Shown: piece after piece, positions 22,674-32,800 of the stretch | How positions within the stretch are numbered: position 1 is the stretch's first letter | How the letters are laid out: each line of letters starts with the position of its first letter | Assembly (NCBI GenBank): GCA_947623455.1 | Contig: OX392540.1 | Coordinates: 8,387,432 to 8,451,431 of the forward strand | Direction: 5' to 3' | Source: Mimachlamys varia | Taxonomy: Eukaryota; Mollusca; Bivalvia; Pectinida; Pectinidae | DNA: 64,000 bases | Notes under the pieces: generated by a model | What the model saw: the letters and a program-made list of their open reading frames with translations, nothing else | What the model was told of the DNA's origin: nothing | The model's database searches: none | Program-made: the position numbers and the translations under genes

Positions 22674-22835
22674 ATACTCTTTCATGACCAGGGGTGTAAT
22701 ATAGGGAAATTCCACCATCGGGATTTTCAAATTCGGCAAAACCCTCGGCAAAGCCTCGGGTTTTACCAAATTTGAAACCCCCAAGGGTGAATTTCCTATC
22801 TTTCACCCATGGTCATAAAAGAGTCTCATAAAAAT
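22674..22835. mobile_element. Foldback element of about 160 bp
   Basis: ACTCTTTCATGACCAGGGGTG at the left mirrors CACCCATGGTCATAAAAGAGT at the right. Inner arms GGGAAATTCCACC/GGGTGAATTTCC and AAATT(C/T)GG-type pairs continue the stem. This is a non-coding palindromic MITE. Confidence 0.7.
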
Positions 22836-22941
22836 CATTGAAAGGGTCGACGTCAAGTGTTTGTATCATGGTTGATGTGTGACTAAGGTGTTTTTTTTAT
22901 AGGTAATACTATTCCGATATACTATAGGCTACAGGTACATA

Positions 22942-23851
22942 CAGTGAAATCTCGCTTAAAGACCACCCCAGAATTAAGACCACCTAGCTTTTAAGACCAC
23001 TTCATTTTAGTCCCGAAAAAAATATTCTTTATATAGGGATTGAAAGTCATTTTTTTTAACTTTCATAGTGCTATGAAAGGTCAGATGTTACATCCATATT
23101 TAACATGAAGCCCTAGCGAGCTTCATTCAATATGGATGTAACGGCTGACCTATCATAGCACTATGAAAGTTAGAAAGAAATGACTTTCAATCCATATATT
23201 TACATTTTCACTTTTGAACAATTGCTTAACTTCATTTTTATTTTTTCCAATTAATAGTTTATAACCTGCGTTTGTATGTGTGTCGTCATTTAAACGACTT
23301 TGGTGGAAAAGCCCAGCTTGAATAAAATTGGCGCCAATGATAATAATTAGTCATTTTAGCGTTTGACGCAAGGGCATTCGCCATGTTATTGGAAGCGGCG
23401 TGACAAGACTCTAAATGAACATGCTTGATCTATGACGTCATAATTAAACCACGTGCTACGTCTCGAGAACCATTGCTTTCATACTTTTATGAAAGGCATG
23501 TTTGCTGGTAATCTTCATATAGTGGGTTGCAGCGCAAATGTAAATATATTTTTATATTTTAAGCTTCACTTTTAAGACCACCTCACATTTAAGATCACCT
23601 CGCTATTTAGACCAGTTTGGAAAAGTCCCAAATAATATTTTGGTGCCAAATCGACTAGTAAGTTAAAAATAACTGCGTGGTTAACATTATAAAGCATATA
23701 TATTAGTTAATGGATCATGACAACATGTCAAAAAGTGAATTTCAGAGAAATCTGCCTGCTTGCATTGGTCACCCTCAGTATTCAGAACACCCCGCAATCA
23801 AGACCACTTTGGTGCGGTCCCTAAGGTGGTCTTGATAGAGAGGTGTCACTG
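22942..23851. mobile_element. CAGTG...CACTG-ended, pogo/Tigger-like MITE with nested palindrome
   Basis: The ends CAGTGAAATCTCGC and GAGAGGTGTCACTG are inverted relatives flanked by TA. Sub-terminal AAGACCACC motifs recur many times inside both halves. CAGTG ends with a TA target fit pogo/Tigger-type Tc1-mariner elements. No transposase is encoded. A second palindromic element sits inside at 23,031. Confidence 0.65.
23031..23540. mobile_element. Palindrome-headed element (same family as 33.3-34.3 kb)
   Basis: The palindrome 23,031-23,199 has arms meeting near CATGAAGCCCTAGCGAGCTT. It is followed by a segment of about 340 bp containing AAAATTGGCGCCAATGATAA and GTTTGACGCA. Both parts have homologues in the same order at 33,739-34,230. 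It is non-coding and nested within the pogo-like element. Confidence 0.65.
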
Positions 23852-24099
23852 TAATGTGGTTATAATATCTTGTCTGCAGCTAGACCAGGTGATACCAGTG
23901 TTTTGTCTCTCGATTTTCTGAGTATCTAAAGAATGTAAATGGTTAAGGTGGTATGGTCAGCTGGTTGGGTACATTTACTTAGAACGGGTTACTTTAAGCT
24001 ACCCATATGCTAAACATTAACTCCTTCTCGATTGGCATTATTGCTGATTTGCCCTCAGATAAGTATAATGTGACGGGTTTAATATATATGAATAAGGTC

Positions 24100-24180
24100 G
24101 TTTGCCTGTCTGTCTGTCTGTCTTTCCGTCCGTCCGTCTGTCTGTCCGCCCGTCTGTCTGTCCGCCCGTCTGTCTGTAGA
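24100..24180 (+). repeat. (CTGT/CCGT)n microsatellite
   Basis: About 80 bp of imperfect CTGT, CCGT and CCGC tetranucleotides. Similar arrays commonly sit inside molluscan non-autonomous elements. It creates long spurious open frames on both strands. Confidence 0.9.
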
Positions 24181-24239
24181 CGTACGTTGTCCAGACAACT
24201 CCTCCTAAGCCTGTGAACCGATTTCAATGAAATTTCAAA

Positions 24240-24345
24240 TAACAATAAGACTCCTCGCGCGCTAACATCCGGGACAACAAGAGTGATTAATATAAGTTGG
24301 ATAACTTGTTTCATAATTGCTGTAAAATAAATAAAGTTTATATTT
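24240..24345 (+). mobile_element. 3' fragment of the tRNA-Glu-derived SINE
   Basis: CGCGCGCTAACATCCGGG, AACAAGAGTGATTAATATAA and the GTAAAATAAATAAAG tail match the 3' half of the SINE at 55.75-56.0 kb. The tRNA-related head is missing. Confidence 0.75.
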
Positions 24346-25447
24346 ATATTTAAACTTCAAAGAAGTGTTATGGACTAAATGTAGATGCGCATACAGGTAT
24401 TTGTAATAAAGGTTGCTATGGTGACCAAGTCACTATATATAATTTGTGTTTATGTTAAATTGTGTCCAGACCATTCCTCTTATACATCAGAGTGAGAATT
24501 AAATTCAATAAAACTATACAGGTACTTTCAGCACAAATTTTGGTTGTTATGGTAACCAGGTCACTAAACTTATAATTATCACACTGGCACATCTACAAAA
24601 TGTGCCTGACACTTATGACAGGAAGTGGGGGTATTAGTAAGCCAAATATTTGGCTTACAGTTCAAGTTAACTTTTTTTAATAAACATGTTTCTATTTTTA
24701 CGTTGTTTTTTTTTAATAAACGACTTGGCATGTTTTCTATTAATGTCGGGTTTTTTTTAATTGATACCGGCGTGTTTCTAGTTATCGCTAAAACTTCGGC
24801 TTAAGCCACTTATGCGACATTTTCTGTGAGATATGCGAATGATTGCGAATTCAATTTGGACAGTGAGGAATATGAACAATATCGTTTATGCATTAATAAT
24901 TTGCATGCGCAAATGCTGTTTAAACACTATATCATTTTCTAAGGAATAGATAAATCAACTCACACAACTAAAATAACCATAATTATATGCCTACATGATG
25001 TACTATCTTACTATCCGCAAGCTGAAACAAATCTATTATCAAATCGCAAGCTGAAACAAATCTATTATCAAATCTTCGTTAATAGTTTTCTTAAGGTGGG
25101 AAACTGGTTCTAGCTCTACAGTACTTTTATCCAACCTTACACACAGTGCATATACCGCACCCAGTAGTTGCTTTAAAAAAAATACTGTAAAAGTTGAATT
25201 GTTCGCGGTGTGGAAATTTTCGCTTATTTCGCTTCCATAAAATCTCCGCGAATATATCCACATGCGAACATATTTAAACCACCCAAAAAGTTACAGTGTA
25301 TAATAGTATTATAGGTACACGGTTCAAAACAGCATGACTGAAGCGCGAAAGTTGTCACACCGCGAACAGTTTGGAGTCTGCCTAAGCAAAAATATCCACG
25401 AAAATATTGGCTTTTACAGTATGTTTGAAATCTGTTTTTCGTTACAG
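24346..25447. other. No gene recognised; upstream region of the 25,610 gene
   Basis: AT-rich sequence with one short tandem duplication near 25,014-25,075 (CGCAAGCTGAAACAAATCTA twice). The acceptor TTTTTCGTTACAG ends at 25,447 and opens the coding exon of the next gene. Confidence 0.45.
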
Positions 25448-25609
25448 AAATTCCGGCTGGACACTCAACCAGATACACGTTAAACGCTCTCAACGACATC
25501 GATTAAATATTGTTTGCAACCGACAAATTATCGGACGTCAACTGGAAATCTACAGAAAGTTTATTAGCTCTGTTGAAGAAGTGCCGAAAGGTAACATTCT
25601 CAGTCAAAA

Positions 25610-25999
25610 ATGTTTGGAATAAATGAAGCTCTAACGTCTATAAAGGACAGACTCGACATTACTTTAAATGAAGGCGATGAACTGATCAAAAGGATTGGGT
25701 CCAGAGTTGACAACATTGCTGACCTCATCACCATCCTGGGAATGGTTCTCCTATTCGTGTTTTTTGATTCGCTTCAAATCGAACCGTTTACTGTAGATCA
25801 TTTATATTTACAATTTATTCGAGGAATTTGTGTGATAACAGTTTTTGTATTGTTGTTTCGTTTGATCTTTGAATTGATCTTTCGCGTGCGCGTGTCGATT
25901 ATTTTTATCATAATTGTCTTCTACATATCTTGTGTGGTAGTGAGTATCTACCATAATAATTATTACAGCGACACATCTAAAAACCTTACCCGGTCTTGA
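25610..25999 (+). CDS. Three-TM membrane protein of unknown function, short paralogue
   Basis: This 129-residue protein is a paralogue of the 191-residue protein at 19,340. It carries one copy of the amphipathic motif (residues 13-38, DITLNEGDELIKRIGSRVDN), then hydrophobic segments at about 39-53, 69-90 and 95-114 and a tail ending in NLTRS. The N-terminal 40 residues and the second motif copy of the larger paralogue are absent. The exon begins at 25,448 after an acceptor with the same AAA-TTCCGG start as the paralogue, so both exon structure and protein are shared. A palindromic MITE lies 35 bp after the stop, probably in the 3' UTR. Function unknown; membrane location is inferred from hydrophobicity. 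Confidence 0.72.
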   Translation: MFGINEALTSIKDRLDITLNEGDELIKRIGSRVDNIADLITILGMVLLFVFFDSLQIEPFTVDHLYLQFIRGICVITVFVLLFRLIFELIFRVRVSIIFIIIVFYISCVVVSIYHNNYYSDTSKNLTRS

Positions 26000-26033
26000 T
26001 GTGTACCAGATATTATCCAGTTACAGTTATCTC

Positions 26034-26510
26034 ATTGTCGGAAGCCCACGGTACACTTCTCTGACGTTTGCATTTGCATACCGTGGGCTAAAACAGATGG
26101 AAACCTTCGTTTTCGTACTAAAATAGTAGCCAATCATATCAATAGTTTCACCCGTGACTACATCCAGCCGGGACATTCAGCCGGGGTATCCCGTTTAATT
26201 TGTAGCATCGCCTGTCAACAAAACATGTGGATTGTGGCATAAATGTGTCGATTGTGTTATAATTGTGTCGATTGTGATTAAAATATAAGGCTGTACTATA
26301 CAGATCTAGAGATTGACATCGGCGTCATGCTCACAGAAATATACTGATCGTGGTCATGGTAAAATGATCTAACAGAGTGTCACGAGAAACAACCATTCTG
26401 ATAGGTCGAAATCTCTGAGTAAACTTCTATTCGGGGTAACGAGTGTTTCCATCTGTTTTAGCCCACGGTATGCAAACGTCAGAGTAGTGTACCGTGGGTT
26501 TCCGACGATG
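26034..26510. mobile_element. MITE of about 477 bp with nested-palindrome ends
   Basis: The ends CATTGTCGGAAGCCCACGGT and (reverse) CATCGTCGGAAACCCACGGT begin inverted repeats of about 65 bp. Each inverted repeat is itself a hairpin (GCCCACGGTA...TACCGTGGGC). The outer motif TCGG-N-A-N-CCCACGGT also ends the small hairpin at 40,209, so the two may be one family. It inserted directly after the 25,610 gene. Confidence 0.8.
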
Positions 26511-26914
26511 CGGTTAACTTAGAATAAAAGATCAGTTTTTTCTTAAAACCGATCATATTGTACAGGTACAAAATATATCTACAACCGTAACTGAATTTTG
26601 TCTGGTAACCAATTGGAACATAGAATGTGTTATAAAATAAAGATTGTGCAATTCTTATTTTCTGGGTTTTTTTTTTAAGAAAATAATTTTCTTTTAATAT
26701 CGAATATTTTTCCAGTGGATCATAAGAGAACTCATTATGATTACTTTAGAAAATATCCCTAACACGATATTGGTAAAAGGGAATTTGAGAAAAGATGTAT
26801 CCAGATGACTTTGGACACTTTCCTGGTCACAATAAAATTCTTGAGTTCGGTGGCAACATATCCCGAAAGATGATACATGGTTCTTTTCTCTTATCCACAT
26901 GAAGACGACTGCGA

Positions 26915-28115
26915 ACAAAAGGCCCAACGGGCCTGTATGTTGGGCCTACATCTATCACCTTGTGTATTCTTAAAAAAGAAATACAAATCAAGCTAGAGGC
27001 GCCATGTAACTGTTTTATTCAAAACATACTTATATACTATTTGAACATATTATTCTTGTGACCTTGAATACAAGCAGTGACATTCAGTTGAAAAAACCTT
27101 TTCATCTTAGCATGCTTCTCGCTTTAAATCATTAGTCTTGACCCGTTTTGTTATTAAGAAGAATGTGATTAATATTTAAATATATTAGACCAATGTGACC
27201 TTGGATATGGGTTAAGGTCATTCATTTCATCACATTTGATTGCATGTTACCCAGCATGCTACAATCAATCTAGGTCTCTTGGTTTTTAGAAGAAGTTTTA
27301 AAAGTATTTGATCCCTGTGATATTGAATACAAGTAAGCCTATCATTTTCATTAAATTTCAGAGCCTTTCATCAAAGAAATTTACTGGTCTCATAATATTT
27401 CCCTGTGCCTTTGGTTATTGAGTATAAGCTGTTGTAATATTTTAAGATATTTGACCCGAATGACCGTGGAAGTGGGTGATGGTTACTAGTATTTACAGTG
27501 TACCCTCGACCTATCGCCAACCCGAATCTACCGCCACCCTCGCATACCGCCCCCTAAACTTCTAGAATGGATTTCCCTTCTATATAATTCCCTCGTTAAG
27601 TTCGCCACCCTCGCATATCGCCATCCGCCACACCTTTTAAAATACAAACGTCCCGAATCGCTATACATTCCTCGACGATAACGCCATATTGTTTTGTTTT
27701 TAGAGATCGAGGAAATATTTGTGTTCCATTTGGAATGGCATGCGGCCAAACAAACTAATAACTTTATTCAAATAAAAATGTGTGCCAATGTAGATCTATA
27801 TGACGATATAATGCAAAGCTTGTTTTTGATAAAATGTTGGAAGGCAATCTTTTTTGCAATTTACTTCATGGTAATAATTTTCATTATTCGATACTATCGC
27901 CACCCTCGTTATACCGCCATAATTGCTGTGGACGAATGGTGGCGGTATAACGAGGGTACACTGTCAAATTCGGTAGACATTTCATCCTAGCATGCTACAT
28001 GCTCTGCACCAGTGCCGTGGGATAGGGTTATTGAGAAGATGTGGTCTAAATAAAATATTGACACCAGACGGACGACAGACGATGGACGCTGCACCATGGG
28101 ATTAGCACCCTTGCT
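26915..28115 (+). mobile_element. GGCCC-headed repeat element interrupted by a MITE
   Basis: The head AAAAGGCCCAACGGGCCTGT is followed by diverged units with TG(A/T)CCTTGAATACAAG and CTTAGCATGCT-type motifs, and the 3' part holds GACGGACGACAGACGATGGA. It is split by the 27,496-27,964 insertion. It is related in form to the elements at 9.3, 18.4 and 60.4 kb. No protein is encoded. Confidence 0.5.
27496..27964. mobile_element. Non-autonomous TIR element with ACAGTGTACCCTCG ends
   Basis: ACAGTGTACCCTCG at the left and CGAGGGTACACTGT at the right are perfect inverted repeats. Inside, TACCGCCA/CGCCACCCTCG motifs recur on both sides. No transposase is found. End type and length suggest a Tc1/mariner-pogo relative. 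Confidence 0.75.
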
Positions 28116-28961
28116 TTTCGCGCACGACGAGATGAGGTGAGGTTCAGATATCAATATCGACGATGCTCTTGAGCACAAAGTTAATCTTAGTTTGAATAAG
28201 TGAAAAACCGACTCTTCTTCATTCTCTTCCCTCGATATTTCGAGAAAACATAGATAGGGCCGACATACCACCTTCCCTTTCTTGATATTAGCATCCATAT
28301 ACCACTTTCTGTTGTAATTAATTACTTGTAGCAGTTAATTCTGTACTTATAACCTTGCTCTGATTTGTTGTAACGCCAATGATCGATATTAACTGTTGAT
28401 GCACAAACTTACTACAAATGATTTCCTAAATACCCAAGTAAGGATATTAACTAGTTTCAAGGTCGCCATCATAATGAATCAGATATGATTGTATTATTTT
28501 GTGTTATTTGGTAATTTGTTAATCTACGACATTGACAACAATGCATATTAACGTTAAATTTCAGTTCAGCGCTTCATTTACGGCCTCTGCAGTATCTAAA
28601 CAGGCAAAAATTAAGTTAACGTCCATGTTTCAAACGACAGTCAAATCTGACTGTACACGTGCGAATTCGATCATAGATGTCAAATGCAAACTTTATCCAT
28701 TGAAAACAAATCAGGAAAATAAACAAAATGGAAAACTATTTCACGTGTTGATTTGCATGCTTATGTCCTATCTTTTAAATGCGATTTGTAGGTATAGAAG
28801 TTAAACTGGCAATGGAATATTCATTGTCAAGACAGTTTGCAGATTTCTCATATATCGTGGTAAGTATCGTATCGTGGTCCTTGTAGTGTGATACGTATCG
28901 TATCGCCAACCACATTGCGATACACAGCGCTACCATATACAATACAGAATGTTAATATATA
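28116..28961. other. No gene recognised
   Basis: Unremarkable sequence with a short imperfect CGTATCGTG-type repeat at 28,855-28,925. Open frames here show no family features. Confidence 0.5.
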
Positions 28962-29458
28962 CAGTTACGTGCCAAATGTCTTTCAATTATTTTTATTTTG
29001 CTATATATTCTTTGTATTTCCATTTTTTTTCAATGAATTTTCCCGACTTCGTTTAAAGATGGATTTTAACAAGTTTTTGTCATTTTGTACAAATATATCC
29101 AAGGTTTCTTTTAATAATATTTATTTAATTTTCCGTTGTGTATTTATGGAGCTATACAGAATTATCTACACTGCTAATTTCCGTGTGACGCCATTTCTCT
29201 ATATAACGTTACCAAAATGACGTCAAAATAGCGTCCCCAAAATTGGATGTTGTAAGTAAATTATGATTTCTCTGGTCATACATAATGGAAAACAGTGAAA
29301 ATATTATGAGAACAAACAGGAAACAATTCTCTATAAGTACACAAAATTTCATTAAAATTGATCCATAAACAAAATCGCGAAAATTCTTTTAAAAAATTGG
29401 AAATACAAAGAATATATAGCAAAATAAAAATGTTTTAAAGACTTTTGGAACGTAACTG
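28962..29458. mobile_element. Tc1/mariner-type MITE with TIRs of about 60 bp
   Basis: The left end CAGTTACGTGCCAAATGTCT and the inverted right end CAGTTACGTTCCAAAAGTCT continue as imperfect inverted repeats for about 60 bp (through TATATATTCTTTGTATTTCC-like sequence). Both ends are flanked by TA. The interior holds no conserved protein. Confidence 0.85.
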
Positions 29459-29633
29459 TAGTGAATAAGGGACTTCGTGTTGACATGTAGTTATTTCTAT
29501 ACTTGTTTTTGTGTATTATGTCCCTTACAGTTTGGATTGCATTACATTTCCAGTGAACCTTCAGTAGGATCTCGTTATTTGTTGTAGACCAGGACCATCA
29601 TGCAATAACAAAAGCCCAAATCGCTATACAATG

Positions 29634-29639
29634 ATTTAT
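29634..29639 (-). terminator. Candidate polyadenylation signal of the GST gene
   Basis: TTTATT on + reads AATAAA on -, about 170 bp downstream of the GST stop codon. Confidence 0.45.
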
Positions 29640-29806
29640 TAATGTCAGGAAAAAATAATATAATTTTTGATTAATTGTAACTCGCAGGTTACATTCTGGC
29701 TCATATGAAATCACCAGAGATCGAATCTGGAATGAGTTCATAAACTTTCATTAGTACACTGTAGATTTTCAGTCATTAAAGCAAAACTATCTTCAAACTT
29801 ATCCAG

Positions 29807-32800
29807 TTACATGTTCTTCAGTAACTGTTTCTTCTCGTCACACGGTCCTTCTTTCCAATGAGGTGGCCATGAGTTTTTAATGCTCGGTCGTTCGGACAGC
29901 TTGTCGTAGTAACGCTGGAGATTTGGCAAGTCGCTGAAGGAGAGGCCGAATCGCATAAGAGTAGCCACGTACGTAAAGAGTACCACATCCGCCAAGGAAA
30001 AGTTACCCCCACAAACAAAATCAGACTATAAAAAAGAAACAAGAAAAAGAAAAACATAATGAAATTTATAGTCGACATATCACAAATGATAATGTTTTAT
30101 TTAGTTCTTAATAAATATGCATTTAAATCATTTTAAAACTCATTTCCATATATATAATTTGTAAATTATAACAAAAGAACAGCTTGTTCTATTACTTTAT
30201 AAAACTACCAATATACATTCCTCGCTCTGACAATCTTCCAATTAACTATACTTTAAAATAACAATACATAGAATAAACTTAAATAGCAACTATTACTGGT
30301 ATACATATGATAATCACTCACATCAAGATCATAATACATTGCCAAGTATTTGAAGTTAAAATATACACTAGCAATTTACATAAAAACTATAGCATGCAGA
30401 TCTTAGCCTGGAGAGGCCTAGTTTATCTCTTATTTTTGTTATTGACTTTAATTCGCTAAAACCATCCTAAAATTGCAGCATTCTGAATTAGGCAAGGCGG
30501 GTCGCTATACCTATTTCCCCTATGCTTGTGTCCTCTTTGGCCGCATCCAAAGGTATAGGTACAGTGACGGTAACACTATTGAAACCATATGCCCAAGAAG
30601 AATACACAATCGTAAACAGTTGAATGTTAGGCCATTCCTATTTTACATGTGTTTCCCGATAAAGACTCGAAAGTTTGTGGTGGGCTAGTGGTAGCAGGAT
30701 GTCAGACATCTTAACCACTTGGCCACTGTGACCCTAAGGTGGAGGGCTAGTTGTAGCAGAATGCCAGACAACTTAACCACTTGACCACCGTAGCCCAATA
30801 GTGGAGGGCTAGTGGTAGCAGAATGCAAGACATCTTAACCGCTTGACCAACGTAGCCAAATAGTGGAGGGCTAGTGGTAGCAGAAAACCAGACATCTTAA
30901 CCGCTTGACCACCGTAGCCCAATGGTGGAGAGATAGTGGTAGCAGAATGTAAGACACCTTAACCACTTGACCACCGTAGCCCAATGGTGGAGAGATAGTG
31001 GTAGCAGAATGTCAGACACATTAACACTTGGCCACTGTAACCCTGAGGTGGAGGCCTAGTGGTAGCAGAATGTCAGACACCTTAACCACTTGGCCTCTGT
31101 GACCCTGAGGTGGAAGACTAGTGGATGCAGAATGTCAGACACCTTAACCACTTAGCCACTGTGACCCAGAGGTGGAGGACTTGTGGTAGCAGAATGTCAG
31201 ACACATTAACACTTGGCCACTGTAACCCTGAGGTGGAGGCCTAGTGGTAGCAGAATGTCAGATACCTTAACCACTTGGCCTCTGTGACCCTGAGGTGGAG
31301 GACTAGTGGATGCAGAATGTCAGACACCTTTACCACTTGGCCACCGCGACCCAGTGGTGGAGGGTTAGTGGTAGCAGAATGTCAGACACCTTAACCACTT
31401 GGCGAATGTGGCAAAAAAATGTCTGGCAAGAGATGGTTTCCTTACACAAACAAAGAACACTGTTATGAGGACCCTTTAATAGGAAATGGATTGTTAGATG
31501 TTTAGGGGGGAAGATGGCAGCAAAGTCGGTTTTGTTTTCGTAGAACACGATTTGAAATTATACACAACTAGTTTAATTTTACTTCTAAATTAATAAATTA
31601 AAGAGGTTTTACGCACCTCACCCTTCTGCTTCTACATTAGTTTAGAAATTTTGGATTCCTACCTTTTGGCCCCTAGCATCACTGAAGAGTCCTAGGAGGA
31701 CGAAACAGCTGTATGATGCAGTTTAATTCATTTTTTCGGCATACTGTATCTATTACTAAATTTAAGAGGTGCAGCATATGAGTGTGTCACGTGATCTTTC
31801 ATTTAATGCGTCCTCACCCAGGTAACCAAAATAGTAACTTACCTTTCCAACAAGTCCTTCCCATATCTTCAGTTCCTCTCTACCAGCTGTGAAGCTTTTT
31901 TTGAGAAGTTCCTGTAAATAGTTCAGTGAATAAAAATAACAGAGATCCTAGAGGGATCTTTGCGTCCACCATAGACAATCTTCATTTGTTCTTAAAAAGT
32001 TGGTTCTTTTCTCTACCTTTCTCTGTCAAGCATTTAATTTAAGTTACTTTATCTAAAATTGATAGTGTCTCTCAAGAAATGGCATTAATTAAAAGATGGT
32101 AGTCGGAGTTCCTCTCAAGAAGCGACATTTTTTTCTGATCAGTCCCAAATACAAAATAGCACAACTGTAAGAACAAACAGGCGCCAAGGGGAACCTACAT
32201 ATCAAATTTGAGGAAGATCCATCAAATACTTCTCAAGAAGTATCAATAACAAACTTTCAATGGTATATTCCAAGATGGCCGCCTTTTAGCCATTTTGTTT
32301 TTCCGATCAGTCATAGAATGCAATGGGCACAACCAGGCACTAAGGGGAACCTACATATGAAATCTGAGAAAGCTCCACCAAGTACTTCTCAAGAATTATC
32401 GATATCAAACTTTCAATGGTATATTCCAAAATGTCCGCCTTTTAGCATTTTGTTTTTCCGGTCAGTCATAGAATGCAATGGGCACAACCAGGCACTAAGG
32501 GGAACCTACATATGAAATCTGAGAAAGCTCCGTCAAGTACGTCTCAAGAAATAGCGATAACAACCTTTCAATATTAAAATGCAAGATGGCTGTCTTTCAG
32601 CCATTTTGTTTTTCCGATCAATCCCAAAATAAAAAGGGAACTACTAGGGATCAAGGGGAACCTACACATGAAACTTAAGAGTAAACATTCAGTACTTCTA
32701 GAAATAGCGATAACAAGAATTATTTAAGAACGGACGGACCACGAACACAGGGCGATTTGAATACCTCAGCTTCTGATGATGGTGGGCTAAACATCATCAA

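Noticed and set aside
22522..22704. A 60-codon frame reading MFANMEYAKSYCIICFRQ
   Set aside because: It runs into the left arm of a foldback element and shows no recognisable domain.
24007..24314. Open frames rich in SVCLS / TDRRADRQ
   Set aside because: They are translations of a CTGT/CCGT microsatellite.
28888..29220. A 110-codon frame rich in Phe and Ile
   Set aside because: It lies across the end of a Tc1-type MITE and has no family features.
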